DNA from: Streptomyces chromofuscus
Lineage (GTDB): Bacteria; Actinomycetota; Actinomycetes; Streptomycetales; Streptomycetaceae
Assembly (NCBI RefSeq): GCF_015160875.1
Contig: NZ_CP063374.1
Coordinates: 5,893,501 to 5,957,500, forward strand
Reading direction: 5' to 3'
Length of the DNA: 64,000 nucleotides
Made by a program: the position numbers and the translations under genes. The notes below the pieces were generated by a model. It had not been told where the DNA came from, searched no databases, and saw nothing but the letters and a program-made list of their open reading frames with translations. Below are positions 1 through 9,180 of the stretch, in pieces (within the stretch, counting starts at the first letter, position 1; every line of letters begins with the position of its first letter).

Positions 1-33
1 CCCGTGGTCGAGCACGCGCGAGGGGTGGCCTGA
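1..33 (+). CDS. C-terminal end of YraN-like (UPF0102) protein, partial
   Basis: The first ten codons read PVVEHARGVA followed by TGA, which leaves one base before the comM start. In Streptomyces the gene directly before comM and dprA is the YraN-type endonuclease-fold protein, and this tail resembles its usual end. Only the last residues are in the window, so the identification rests on position and a short match. Confidence 0.45.
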   Translation, partial: PVVEHARGVA

Positions 34-34
34 G

Positions 35-1660
35 ATGGGCTTCGCGCGCACGTGCTCCGTCGCCCTCGTCGGGGTCGAGGGTGTGGTGGTGGAGGTCCAG
101 GCGGACCTCGAACCGGGCGTCGCCGCGTTCACCCTGGTGGGACTGCCGGACAAGAGCCTGACCGAGAGTCGGGATCGGGTGCGGGCGGCGGTGGTGAACT
201 CGGGCGCCGAGTGGCCGCAGAAGAAACTCACGGTCGGACTCAGCCCCGCGTCCGTACCGAAAGCGGGCAGTGGGTTCGACCTGGCCGTCGCCTGCGCGGT
301 GCTGGGGGCCGGCGAGCGTATCGATCCGCGCGTGCTCGCCGACATCGTGATGATCGGTGAGCTCGGCCTGGACGGGCGGGTGCGGCCGGTGCGCGGCATC
401 CTGCCGGCGGTGCTGGCCGCGGCGGAGGCGGGCTACGAGCAGGTCGTCGTGCCCGAGTGCGCGGCCACCGAGGCCGCCCTGGTGCCTGGGGTGTCCGTGC
501 TCGGCGTGCGCAGTCTGCGCCAGCTGATCGCCGTCCTGGCCGACGAGCCCGTGCCGGAGGAGGAACCCCACACGCACGGCCGCCCGGATCCGCTGCTCGC
601 CGGACTGCGCCTCCCCGGTACCGGGTCCGCCACGGGCATGCGCACCGTCGGAGCCGCCCAGCAGGACCACGGGCACGACCTGGCCGACGTCGTCGGCCAG
701 ATCTCGGCGCGTACGGCGGTGGAGGTCGCAGCGGCCGGGGGACACCACCTGTTCCTGGAGGGCCCGCCCGGCGCCGGCAAGACGATGCTCGCGGAGCGGC
801 TGCCCGGAATTCTGCCCCGCCTCACCCGGCAGGAGTCGCTGGAGGTCACCGCGGTCCACTCGGTGGCCGGGCTGCTGCCGCCCGGCAAGCCGCTGATCGA
901 CGTCGCTCCCTACTGCGCCCCGCACCACTCGGCCACCATGCAGGCGCTCGTCGGCGGCGGCGCCGGAATCGCCCGGCCCGGCGCGGTGTCGCTGTCCCAT
1001 CGCGGGGTGCTGTTCCTCGACGAGACGCCGGAGTTCAACAGCCAGGCCCTGGATGCCCTGCGGCAACCGCTGGAAGCGGGGCAGGTCGTGATCGCGCGCA
1101 GTGCGGGGGTGGTGCGCTTCCCGGCGAAGTTCCTGATGGTGCTCGCCGCCAACCCCTGCCCGTGCGGGCGCTTCTCCCAGCGGGACGATCTGTGCGAGTG
1201 CCCGCCCGCGGCGATCCGACGCTACCAGGCCCGGCTGTCGGGACCGCTGCTGGACCGGGTCGACCTCCGCGTGGAGGTGGACCGCGTCACGCGGGCCGAG
1301 CTCGCCGACCGCGGGGCGCGCGGGGAGTCCACCGCGGCCGTCGCCGAACGGGTGCGCGCGGCGCGGGAACGGTCGGCCGTACGCCTGGCGGGCACTCCCT
1401 GGCGAACGAACAGCGAGGTGCCCGGCCGGGAACTGCGCAGCCGCTGGTATGCCGAGGCCGGCGCGATGGACGAGGCGGAACGCAGTCTGGAGCGAGGCAT
1501 GCTCACGGCTCGGGGCCTCGACCGGGTGCTGCGGGTCGCCTGGACCGTGGCGGACCTCGTGGGGCACGACCGGCCCGACGCGACCGACGTGGTCCTGGCG
1601 CTGCAACTGCGCACCGGCGTTCCGCGTGGCGTGCCGATGGCCATCGGAGCGCTCACGTGA
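35..1660 (+). CDS. comM: YifB/ComM-family Mg-chelatase-like AAA ATPase
   Basis: A 541-residue protein of the ComM/YifB family, hexameric helicases that promote branch migration during integration of transforming DNA. The N-terminal 190 residues form the Lon-like ChlI domain. The AAA core has a Walker A motif GPPGAGKT near residue 243 and a Walker B motif LFLDETPEF near 325. The Cys-rich NPCPCGRF stretch near 373 is typical of the family, and the C-terminal ChlI domain ends near 530. The length is standard. It overlaps dprA by 4 bp (GTGA), so the two are probably co-translated. In Streptomyces, which is not known for natural competence, the role may be general recombination. Confidence 0.95.
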   Translation: MGFARTCSVALVGVEGVVVEVQADLEPGVAAFTLVGLPDKSLTESRDRVRAAVVNSGAEWPQKKLTVGLSPASVPKAGSGFDLAVACAVLGAGERIDPRVLADIVMIGELGLDGRVRPVRGILPAVLAAAEAGYEQVVVPECAATEAALVPGVSVLGVRSLRQLIAVLADEPVPEEEPHTHGRPDPLLAGLRLPGTGSATGMRTVGAAQQDHGHDLADVVGQISARTAVEVAAAGGHHLFLEGPPGAGKTMLAERLPGILPRLTRQESLEVTAVHSVAGLLPPGKPLIDVAPYCAPHHSATMQALVGGGAGIARPGAVSLSHRGVLFLDETPEFNSQALDALRQPLEAGQVVIARSAGVVRFPAKFLMVLAANPCPCGRFSQRDDLCECPPAAIRRYQARLSGPLLDRVDLRVEVDRVTRAELADRGARGESTAAVAERVRAARERSAVRLAGTPWRTNSEVPGRELRSRWYAEAGAMDEAERSLERGMLTARGLDRVLRVAWTVADLVGHDRPDATDVVLALQLRTGVPRGVPMAIGALT

Positions 1661-2817
1661 CCGGCGGCGACCGGCCGGACGACGAACTGCTCGACCGGGT
1701 CTTCCTCACTCGGGTGATCGAACCCGGTGACGAGGTCGCCGGGCGGTGGGTGCGGGACTGGGGGGTCGGTGAGGTGGTGCGGCGGTTGCGGGGCGGTGGG
1801 ACGCCGTTGACCGGGGTGAGTGAGACGAGGTGGGCCGGGTGGCGGGCGCGGGCTCGGCGGGCCGAGCCGGAACGGGATCTCGACGTGGCCCGGGCGGCCG
1901 GGGTGCGCTTCGTGCGCCCGGGGGACGCGGAGTGGCCGGGGCAGCTCGACGACCTGGGGTACGGCCGGCCGTTGGGGCTCTGGGTGCGGGGACCCGCCAG
2001 CCTGCGGATGTGGGCGCTGCGGTCCGTCGCCGTCGTGGGAGCCCGGGCCTGCACCGAGTACGGCGCCCACATGGCCGTCACCCTCGCCTGCGGCCTCGCC
2101 GAGCGCGGCTGGGTCGTCGTCTCCGGCGGCGCCTACGGCGTCGACGGCGCTGCCCACCGGGGCGCACTCGGCGCGGGCGGTGCCACCGTCGCCGTCCTGG
2201 CCTGCGGCGTCGACCGGCCCTATCCACGCGGGCACGCGCGCCTGATCGGCAGAATCGCCGAGCAGGGGCTGGTCGTGGGAGAGCTGCCGCCGGGGGACCA
2301 TCCGACGCCCAGCCGGTTCATCGTGCGCAACCGTGTGATCGCCGCGCTGACCAGGGGGACCGTGGTCGTCGAGGCGGCCTGCCGCAGCGGATCGCTCGTC
2401 ACCGCGCGGGCGGCGCAGCGGCTGGGGCGGCACACCATGGGCGTGCCCGGCCCGGCCACCAGCGCGCAGTCGGCCGGGGTGCACGAGCTGCTGCGCGGGG
2501 AGGCGACGCTGGTCACCGACGCGGCGGAGGTCGTCGAGCTGGTCGGCGACATGGGGGAACTGGCCCCCGTCCGGCGCGGGCCGGTGCTGCCGCGCGACCT
2601 GCTGGCACCCGGCGCCCGGCAGGTTCTGGCCGCACTGCCCGCGCGCGACAGCGCCACCGCCGAGGAGATCGCGCGGGGCGCGCCGACGACGGAGGACGAC
2701 GCTATCGCCAGGCTGTACGAACTCAGAGCACTTGGTTACGTCGAACGACACGGCGATGGCTGGAAGTTGACACGCCAGGCAATGATCTCCCTTCGCGGCG
2801 GACGGGACGGATGTTGA
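1657..2817 (+). CDS. dprA: DNA-processing protein DprA
   Basis: A 386-residue DprA/Smf protein, which loads RecA on incoming single-stranded DNA in transformable bacteria. The Rossmann-like core is visible as SVAVVGARACTEYG near residue 125, SGGAYGVDGAAHRGAL, and the FIVRNRVIAAL segment. The C-terminal winged-helix (DML1-like) part follows, from SATAEEIARGAP to the end. The GTG start overlaps the comM stop (GTGA), which fixes the reading frame and suggests coupling. whiG lies 265 bp downstream with its own promoter region. A longer open frame runs upstream through comM, but it is only GC-rich shadow. Confidence 0.94.
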   Translation: MTGGDRPDDELLDRVFLTRVIEPGDEVAGRWVRDWGVGEVVRRLRGGGTPLTGVSETRWAGWRARARRAEPERDLDVARAAGVRFVRPGDAEWPGQLDDLGYGRPLGLWVRGPASLRMWALRSVAVVGARACTEYGAHMAVTLACGLAERGWVVVSGGAYGVDGAAHRGALGAGGATVAVLACGVDRPYPRGHARLIGRIAEQGLVVGELPPGDHPTPSRFIVRNRVIAALTRGTVVVEAACRSGSLVTARAAQRLGRHTMGVPGPATSAQSAGVHELLRGEATLVTDAAEVVELVGDMGELAPVRRGPVLPRDLLAPGARQVLAALPARDSATAEEIARGAPTTEDDAIARLYELRALGYVERHGDGWKLTRQAMISLRGGRDGC

Positions 2818-3082
2818 CCGAGAGTGTTCGGCCGTCCGGGGGAATCCCGATGCCCTTGGGAAATCCGGCAGTTGGCGGGCCGCGCCGGTCACGGAGAGCA
2901 ACCGCCGTGACCCGGCGGAGCGCTCCGTGGAACGTTTCTGCGCACGGCGCCCCCGCCGTCCTTCGCGCACCGCGACTCCTCAGTCACGCTACGCTCACGA
3001 GGATCCAGACACTGTCCGGCAACTCGACACCAGAGCGACACCCACGTACCACGCTTCACGGCAGAACGGCACAAGGCGACGA

Positions 3083-3925
3083 ATGCCCCAGCACACCTCC
3101 GGGTCCGACCGGGCGGCGATCCCCCCAGCCGCCCGCGACGGTGGCAGCGATCGGCCGCCCGCTCCCTCGACGCTCGACGAGCTCTGGCGGTCGTACAAGG
3201 AGACGGGGGACGAGCGGCTGCGGGAGCAGCTGATTCTGCATTACTCGCCGCTGGTGAAGTACGTGGCCGGCCGGGTGAGCGTGGGACTGCCGCCCAACGT
3301 CGAGCAGGCGGACTTCGTCTCCTCCGGGGTCTTCGGGCTGATCGACGCGATCGAGAAGTTCGACATCGACCGGGAGATCAAGTTCGAGACGTACGCGATC
3401 ACGCGGATCCGGGGCGCGATGATCGACGAGCTGCGGGCGCTGGACTGGATCCCGCGGTCGGTGCGGCAGAAGGCGCGGAACGTGGAGCGGGCGTACGCCA
3501 CGCTGGAGGCGCGGCTGCGGCGGACGCCGAGCGAGGGGGAGGTGGCCGCCGAGCTCGGCATCCCCGTGGACGAACTGCACGCGGTTTTCAGCCAGTTGTC
3601 ACTGGCCAACGTGGTGGCGCTGGAGGAGCTGCTGCATGTCGGCGGCGAGGGCGGCGACCGGCTCAGCCTGATGGACACGCTGGAGGACACCGCCGCGGAC
3701 AATCCGGTGGAGGTGGCCGAGGACCGCGAGCTGCGGCGGTTCCTGGCACGGGCGATCAACACCTTGCCCGAGCGGGAGAAGACCGTGGTCACGCTGTACT
3801 ACTACGAAGGGCTCACGCTCGCCGAGATCGGCAATGTGCTCGGGGTGACCGAGAGCCGGGTGAGCCAGATCCACACCAAGTCCGTGCTCCAGTTGCGCGC
3901 GAAACTGGCCGGGTTCGGTCGTTGA
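3083..3925 (+). CDS. whiG: RNA polymerase sigma factor WhiG
   Basis: A 280-residue FliA-family (group 3) sigma factor that commits aerial hyphae to sporulation in Streptomyces. Region 2 lies at about residues 45-110 (VEQADFVSSGVFGLIDAIEK, then FETYAITRIRGAMIDELR). Region 3 is near 125-165. Region 4 carries the helix-turn-helix LTLAEIGNVLGVTESRVSQI near 245. The ATG at 3083 gives MPQHTSGSDRAA, the N-terminus known for WhiG, and has AAGGCGACGA just upstream; an in-frame start 156 bp earlier is rejected. In S. coelicolor, WhiG activity is controlled post-translationally by the anti-sigma RsiG with c-di-GMP. Confidence 0.97.
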   Translation: MPQHTSGSDRAAIPPAARDGGSDRPPAPSTLDELWRSYKETGDERLREQLILHYSPLVKYVAGRVSVGLPPNVEQADFVSSGVFGLIDAIEKFDIDREIKFETYAITRIRGAMIDELRALDWIPRSVRQKARNVERAYATLEARLRRTPSEGEVAAELGIPVDELHAVFSQLSLANVVALEELLHVGGEGGDRLSLMDTLEDTAADNPVEVAEDRELRRFLARAINTLPEREKTVVTLYYYEGLTLAEIGNVLGVTESRVSQIHTKSVLQLRAKLAGFGR

Positions 3926-3995
3926 CCTGGCCGAACGCCGGTCGCGTGGTGTGCGGCACTCCCGTTGGGGGTGGTGCGTCCGTAAAGTGGTCGGC

Positions 3996-4574
3996 GTGCC
4001 AAGGATTCGAGCGGCCTCCGTGGCCGAGCACCGGTCGATGCAGCGAGCCGCCCTGCTGGACGCGGCTCGTTCCCTGCTGTCCGAGGGTGGGACGGAGGCG
4101 CTGACCTTCCCGGCCCTCGCCGAGCGGACGGGGCTCGCCCGGTCGTCCGTGTACGAGTACTTCCGGTCCCGGGCCGCCGTGGTCGAGGAGCTGTGCGAGG
4201 TCGACTTCCCGGTCTGGGCGGCGGAGGTCGAGGCGGCGATGGCCGCGGTGGACGGCGGCGAGGCCAAGGTCGAGGCGTACGTGCGGGCGCAGCTGGCGCT
4301 GGTGGGGGACCGGCGGCACCGGGCCGTCGTGGCGATCTCCGCGAGTGAGCTGGACGCCGGGGCCCGGGAGAAGATCCGGGCGGCCCACGGGGGGCTCGTC
4401 GCGATGATCGTGGAGGCGCTGCGGGAGATGGGGCACGCGGAGCCCAGGCTGGCGGCGATGCTGGTGCAGGGCGTCGTGGACTCGGCCGTGCGGCGGATCG
4501 AGCTGGGAGTCGAGGAGCCGTCGGTGGTGGCCGAGGCCGCGGTCGGGATGGTGCTGCGGGGCGTGCGCGGCTGA
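3996..4574 (+). CDS. TetR-family transcriptional regulator
   Basis: A protein of about 192 residues with an N-terminal TetR DNA-binding domain: ALLDAARSLLSEGGTEALTF, then the recognition helices LAERTGLARSSVYEYF and the conserved F-x-S-R-AAVVEEL. The C-terminal ligand/dimer domain is not recognised. The GTG at 3996 (VPRIRAASVAEHR) is preferred; an ATG at 3951 would add 15 residues and start 26 bp after whiG. It sits in the same orientation as whiG and convergent with the M23 peptidase gene. The target is unknown. Confidence 0.88.
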   Translation: MPRIRAASVAEHRSMQRAALLDAARSLLSEGGTEALTFPALAERTGLARSSVYEYFRSRAAVVEELCEVDFPVWAAEVEAAMAAVDGGEAKVEAYVRAQLALVGDRRHRAVVAISASELDAGAREKIRAAHGGLVAMIVEALREMGHAEPRLAAMLVQGVVDSAVRRIELGVEEPSVVAEAAVGMVLRGVRG

Positions 4575-4741
4575 CCCGGCTGGGTCGGGGTCCGGCCGGC
4601 CGGCAGTCGCGGCCGGTGTTGCGCGGCGTCAGCGGCCGGCGTCGCGCTGTTCGTGGCTTGGCACCGGCTGGATGGGCGAGTGTTCCCGCCGTCATGCAGG
4701 GAGCGAACCCGCGGCGCCGCCGCCGGGAACGGCACCCGCTG

Positions 4742-5329
4742 TCACGCCGGTAGCGCCACCCCGAGTACCGGCAGCAGCCGGGACGGTCCCCGGTGCAGTA
4801 GCCATGGGGGCAGCAGTGACAGCGGGTCCAGGTAGGTGTCGCCCCTGCGCAGGCCCCAGTGGAGGCACGGGGTCGTGCAGTGGGGGTCTCCTGGCTCCAC
4901 CCGGCCGAGAACCTCCCCCGCCTCCACCTCGTCGCCCTTCCGTACCGAGGCCCGCACCGGCTGGTACGTCGTCCGCAGGGGCGGGTCGCCGGTTCCCGTC
5001 AGCTCCACCGAGACCACACCCTTTCCGGCCACCCGGCCGGCGTAGGAGACCCGGCCCGGCGCGACGGCTCGTACGGGTGTTCCGGGTGCGGCCGACAGGT
5101 CCACGCCCCGGTGCCCGCGGCCGTAGGGCGTCGCCGGGGGCAGCCAGCCGCGCAGGACCGCGGGACGGGTGCCGACCGGCCAGGCGCGGCCGACCGCCGG
5201 TACCGGGGCGGACGGCCTCGTCGAGGCGGGCGTCACCGGGTCGGCGGCATCGGCCGCGGGGGCCGGTGCGGCCGCCGCCAGAGTCAGGAACAGCGCCCAG
5301 GTCGCTCGTGCGCATCGCTTCGCTCGCAT
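4742..5329 (-). CDS. Secreted M23-family peptidoglycan peptidase (LytM-type)
   Basis: A 195-residue exported protein. The ATG at 5329 opens a classic signal peptide (MRAKRCARATWALFLTLAAA, cleaved after the APA/ADA region); a longer frame upstream is not needed. The LytM domain has the zinc ligands in GHRGVDLSAAPGTPVRA (H and D) and the closing LHWGL motif with the H-x-H pattern in PCLHWGL. No LysM or SH3 domain is present. It is convergent with the TetR gene and divergent from rpsB. Its likely role is cell-wall hydrolysis outside the membrane. Confidence 0.9.
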   Translation of the reverse strand: MRAKRCARATWALFLTLAAAAPAPAADAADPVTPASTRPSAPVPAVGRAWPVGTRPAVLRGWLPPATPYGRGHRGVDLSAAPGTPVRAVAPGRVSYAGRVAGKGVVSVELTGTGDPPLRTTYQPVRASVRKGDEVEAGEVLGRVEPGDPHCTTPCLHWGLRRGDTYLDPLSLLPPWLLHRGPSRLLPVLGVALPA

Positions 5330-5602
5330 GGACCAAACCGTGCCGTACCGGACAGAATCCCGGCCCGGGGCTGTGGAGTACCCCCGGGTTGTGGACAGCG
5401 GCGTCACCCGCGGGGTCGACGGTCCCGTACACTTCTGGTGGCGATCCGGGTCACCGGGTCGACTTCGCACGCCCCGATGCAGGGCCGGCAACGGTTCGTA
5501 TCAGCGCCCCTCGGTCCCTTGTGGCACGGCGCAGGTGGGCGTCAGGCGCGGGAGCCGTCCGGTCCCCGCGGCACAACCGAGAAACATGAGGAGAGTACGG
5601 CC

Positions 5603-6466
5603 ATGGCCGTCGTCACGATGCGGGAGCTGCTGGAGAGCGGCGTCCACTTCGGTCACCAGACCCGCCGTTGGAACCCGAAGATGAAGCGCTTCATCTTCAC
5701 CGAGCGCAACGGCATTTACATCATCGACCTGCTCCAGTCGCTGTCGTACATCGACCGCGCCTACGAGTTCGTCAAGGAGACCGTCGCCCACGGCGGCACG
5801 GTCATGTTCGTCGGCACGAAGAAGCAGGCGCAGGAGGCCATCGCCGAGCAGGCCACCCGCGTCGGCATGCCCTACGTCAACCAGCGCTGGCTGGGCGGCA
5901 TGCTCACCAACTTCTCGACCGTCTACAAGCGTCTGCAGCGCCTGAAGGAGCTCGAGCAGATCGACTTCGAGGACGTCGCGTCCTCCGGTCTGACCAAGAA
6001 GGAGCTTCTCGTGCTCTCGCGCGAGAAGGCCAAGCTGGAGAAGACCCTCGGCGGTATCCGCGAGATGCAGAAGGTGCCCAGCGCCGTCTGGATCGTGGAC
6101 ACCAAGAAGGAGCACATCGCGGTCGGCGAGGCCCGGAAGCTCAACATTCCGGTCGTCGCCATCCTCGACACCAACTGTGACCCGGACGAGGTCGACTACA
6201 AGATCCCGGGCAACGACGACGCGATCCGCTCCGTCACCCTGCTCACCCGCGTGATCGCCGACGCCGTCGCCGAGGGCCTGATCGCCCGCTCCGGTGGTGC
6301 CGGTGAGGGCAAGGGCGAGAAGGCCGAGGGCGAGCCGCTCGCCGAGTGGGAGCGCGACCTGCTCGAGGGTGAGAAGAAGGCCGACTCCGAGGAAGCGGCG
6401 CCGGCTGCCGAGGCCGCCCCCGAGGCCGCCCCCGAGGCGCCGGCCGCGGACGCCGAGCAGGCCTGA
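5603..6466 (+). CDS. rpsB: 30S ribosomal protein S2
   Basis: A 287-residue uS2. It opens MAVVTMRELLESGVHFGHQT and contains family motifs FIFTERNGIYIIDL, GTKKQAQEA, QRWLGGMLTNF and PVVAILDTNCDPDEVDYKIP. The last 50 residues are an Ala/Glu/Pro-rich tail, common in actinobacterial S2. The ATG at 5603 has GAGGAGAG about 9 nt upstream. The 273 bp before it, divergent from the M23 gene, must hold the promoter and leader, where S2 autoregulation usually acts. tsf follows 168 bp later, the conserved rpsB-tsf pair. Confidence 0.98.
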   Translation: MAVVTMRELLESGVHFGHQTRRWNPKMKRFIFTERNGIYIIDLLQSLSYIDRAYEFVKETVAHGGTVMFVGTKKQAQEAIAEQATRVGMPYVNQRWLGGMLTNFSTVYKRLQRLKELEQIDFEDVASSGLTKKELLVLSREKAKLEKTLGGIREMQKVPSAVWIVDTKKEHIAVGEARKLNIPVVAILDTNCDPDEVDYKIPGNDDAIRSVTLLTRVIADAVAEGLIARSGGAGEGKGEKAEGEPLAEWERDLLEGEKKADSEEAAPAAEAAPEAAPEAPAADAEQA

Positions 6467-6634
6467 CCCTTCGGTGCCGACGGCGGGAGCGGTGACACGC
6501 AGTCCGCTCCCGCCGTTCACCCGTAGGTCACGGGTGCGTCGCGGGTCTCGATCTCCATGGAGACCGCGGAACCCGCAGACGTGGAAACCCGCAGATCTTC
6601 GATCTTCCAGACTTCGAGAAAGATTCACAGACTC

Positions 6635-7471
6635 ATGGCGAACTACACCGCCGCCGACGTCAAGAAGCTCCGTGAGCTCACCGGCGCCGGCATGATGGAC
6701 TGCAAGAAGGCGCTGGACGAGGCCGAGGGCAACGTCGAGAAGGCCGTCGAGGCGCTCCGCATCAAGGGCCAGAAGGGCGTCGCCAAGCGTGAGGGCCGCT
6801 CCGCCGAGAACGGCGCCGTGGTCTCCATCATCGCCGACGACAACTCCTCCGGCGTCCTGGTCGAGCTGAAGTGCGAGACGGACTTCGTCGCCAAGGGCGA
6901 GAAGTTCCAGGCCGCCGCCAAGGCGATCGCCGAGCACGTCGCCAAGACCTCCCCGGCCGACCTGGAGGCGCTGCTCGCCTCCGAGATCGAGGCCGGCAAG
7001 ACCGTCCAGGCGTTCGTGGACGAGGCCAACGCCAACCTCGGCGAGAAGATCGTCCTGGACCGCTTCGCGCAGTTCTCCGACGGCTTCGTGACCGCGTACA
7101 TGCACCGCACGATGCCCGACCTGCCCCCGCAGATCGGTGTCCTCGTCGAGCTCGACAAGCCCAACGCCGAGGTCGCCAAGGGCGTCGCGCAGCACATCGC
7201 CGCGTTCGCGCCGAAGTACCTCTCCAAGGAGGAGGTGCCGGCCGACGTCGTCGAGACCGAGCGCCGCATCGCCGAGGAGACCACCCGCGCCGAGGGCAAG
7301 CCCGAGGCCGCGATCGCCAAGATCGTCGAGGGTCGTCTCAACGGCTTCTTCAAGGACGCCACGCTGCTCGGCCAGCCGTACGCGCTCGACAACAAGAAGT
7401 CGGTCCAGAAGGTCCTGGACGAGGCCGGTGTCACCCTGAAGCGCTTCACGCGCATCAAGGTCGGCATCTGA
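6635..7471 (+). CDS. tsf: Translation elongation factor Ts
   Basis: A 278-residue EF-Ts, the nucleotide exchange factor for EF-Tu. Signature motifs are LRELTGAGMMDCKKAL at the N-terminus and LKCETDFVAKGEKF near residue 77, the EF-Tu contact region. The ATG at 6635 (MANYTAADVKK) is the family start; an in-frame ATG 78 bp upstream is rejected. The Shine-Dalgarno is weak (GAGAAAG). It is encoded between rpsB and pyrH. Confidence 0.98.
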   Translation: MANYTAADVKKLRELTGAGMMDCKKALDEAEGNVEKAVEALRIKGQKGVAKREGRSAENGAVVSIIADDNSSGVLVELKCETDFVAKGEKFQAAAKAIAEHVAKTSPADLEALLASEIEAGKTVQAFVDEANANLGEKIVLDRFAQFSDGFVTAYMHRTMPDLPPQIGVLVELDKPNAEVAKGVAQHIAAFAPKYLSKEEVPADVVETERRIAEETTRAEGKPEAAIAKIVEGRLNGFFKDATLLGQPYALDNKKSVQKVLDEAGVTLKRFTRIKVGI

Positions 7472-7594
7472 GTCGTACCGCGATCGACGCGCGGCCCGGG
7501 GCGGAATGCCGCTAGGGTCGACCGCAGTCGTCCGCGTCGCCCGCGTGGGCCGGCGCGCACGCGCGAGTGACGGACGACAGCAGATCTGACGAGG

Positions 7595-7642
7595 AGGCCA
7601 TTGCCGCGTAGGGGATGAGAAACCCACCACCGGCAATGGCCT
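7595..7642 (+). promoter_or_regulatory. Hairpin in the tsf-pyrH gap (attenuator or terminator candidate)
   Basis: AGGCCATTGCCG (7595-7606) pairs perfectly with CGGCAATGGCCT (7631-7642). Within the 24-nt loop, GGG and CCC can form a nested stem. The sequence TTCTTCGT follows. It lies 39 bp before the pyrH start, so it could terminate tsf transcripts or regulate pyrH read-through. No ligand domain is recognised. Confidence 0.5.
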
Positions 7643-7680
7643 TCTTCGTATGTGCAACCCGTAAAAGAGGCGAGAACCCC

Positions 7681-8439
7681 ATGACGACCCAGACCCAGAA
7701 GAGCGACGACGGCAAAGTGCGAGGCCGGTTTCTGCTGAAGCTGTCCGGAGAGGCCTTCTCCGGCGGCGGGGGCCTGGGCGTCGACCCGGACGTGGTGCAC
7801 GCCATGGCACGCGAGATCGCGGCCGTCGTACGTGACGGCGCGCAGATCGCCGTCGTGATCGGCGGCGGCAACTTCTTCCGCGGTGCCGAACTCCAGCAGC
7901 GCGGCATGGACCGCGCCCGCTCCGACTACATGGGCATGCTCGGCACCGTGATGAACTGCCTCGCCCTCCAGGACTTTCTGGAGAAGGAGGGCATCCAGTG
8001 CCGCGTGCAGACCGCCATCACCATGGGGCAGGTCGCCGAGCCGTACATCCCGCTGCGCGCCGTACGGCATCTGGAGAAGGGCCGCGTGGTCATCTTCGGC
8101 GCCGGCATGGGCATGCCGTACTTCTCCACCGACACCACCGCCGCCCAGCGCGCGCTGGAGATCGACGCCGAGGCCCTGCTGATGGGCAAGAACGGGGTGG
8201 ACGGGGTCTACGACTCCGACCCGAAGACCAACCCGGACGCGGTCAAGTTCGACTCGCTCGGCTACGGCGAGGTCATCACCCGCGACCTGAAGGTCGCCGA
8301 CGCCACCGCCATCACGCTGTGCCGCGACAACAAGCTGCCGATCGTGGTCTTCGAACTCCTGACGGAGGGCAATATCGCCCGCGCCGTCAAGGGTGAGAAG
8401 ATCGGCACGCTGGTGGGTGACCAGGGCAGCCGGGACTGA
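7681..8439 (+). CDS. pyrH: UMP kinase
   Basis: A 252-residue bacterial UMP kinase (amino-acid kinase fold) that phosphorylates UMP to UDP in pyrimidine synthesis. Motifs visible are RFLLKLSGEAFSGG at the phosphate-binding N-terminus, VVIGGGNFFRGAE, GTVMNCLALQDFLE and the C-terminal DNKLPIVVFEL. The ATG at 7681 has AAAAGAGGCGAGAA upstream. It is followed by frr at 183 bp, the conserved pyrH-frr arrangement. Confidence 0.97.
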   Translation: MTTQTQKSDDGKVRGRFLLKLSGEAFSGGGGLGVDPDVVHAMAREIAAVVRDGAQIAVVIGGGNFFRGAELQQRGMDRARSDYMGMLGTVMNCLALQDFLEKEGIQCRVQTAITMGQVAEPYIPLRAVRHLEKGRVVIFGAGMGMPYFSTDTTAAQRALEIDAEALLMGKNGVDGVYDSDPKTNPDAVKFDSLGYGEVITRDLKVADATAITLCRDNKLPIVVFELLTEGNIARAVKGEKIGTLVGDQGSRD

Positions 8440-8622
8440 CCTGGTTTCAGCCATGCCGTCGGCCGGACGCCACCTGTCCGGCGGACGGACGGGACGGACC
8501 CCGGCCGGAGGATGGACAATGTTCTGCCGGTCGGGAAACGTGCAGGAAGAAGACGCGACGCAGCCGGCCGCCGCCGCCAAGGAACCGCAGCCGGGCCTAC
8601 TCAAGACACGCAGGAGCAAGTG

Positions 8623-9180
8623 GTGATCGAAGAGACCCTCCTCGAAGCCGAGGAGAAGATGGAGAAGGCCGTCGTGGTCGCCAAGGAGGACTTCGCCGCG
8701 ATCCGCACCGGCCGTGCGCACCCGGCGATGTTCAACAAAATCGTGGCCGACTACTACGGCGCGCCGACGCCGATCAACCAGCTGGCTTCGTTCTCCGTGC
8801 CGGAGCCGCGCATGGCGGTCGTCACCCCGTTCGACAAGAGCGCGCTGCGCAACATCGAGCAGGCGATCCGCGACTCCGACCTGGGCGTCAACCCCAGCAA
8901 CGACGGCAACATCATCCGAGTGGTGTTCCCCGAGCTGACCGAGGAGCGCCGGCGCGAGTACATCAAGGTCGCCAAGGGCAAGGGCGAGGACGCCAAGGTG
9001 TCCATCCGCTCCGTCCGCCGCAAGGCCAAGGACGCCATCGACAAGCTGATCAAGGACGGCGAGGTCGGCGAGGACGAGGGCCGCCGTGCGGAGAAGGAGC
9101 TCGACGACACCACGGCGAAGTACGTCGCCCAGGTGGACGAGCTGCTCAAGCACAAGGAAGCCGAGCTGCTCGAGGTCTGA
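8623..9180 (+). CDS. frr: Ribosome recycling factor
   Basis: A 185-residue RRF, which with EF-G splits post-termination ribosomes. Family features are FAAIRTGRAHPAMFNKI near residue 25, YYGAPTPINQLA and RRKAKDAIDKLIKDG near 135. The GTG at 8623 (VIEETLLEAEEKMEK) is preceded by AGGAG at 8612-8616 and gives the normal length; an ATG 111 bp upstream is rejected. The stop overlaps the next start (TGATGA), so cdsA is translationally linked. Confidence 0.97.
   Translation: MIEETLLEAEEKMEKAVVVAKEDFAAIRTGRAHPAMFNKIVADYYGAPTPINQLASFSVPEPRMAVVTPFDKSALRNIEQAIRDSDLGVNPSNDGNIIRVVFPELTEERRREYIKVAKGKGEDAKVSIRSVRRKAKDAIDKLIKDGEVGEDEGRRAEKELDDTTAKYVAQVDELLKHKEAELLEV

Noticed and set aside
457..1656. In-frame upstream extension of dprA through comM
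   Set aside because: The translated extension is Arg/Pro/Gly-rich nonsense; DprA begins at the GTG at 1657 that overlaps the comM stop.
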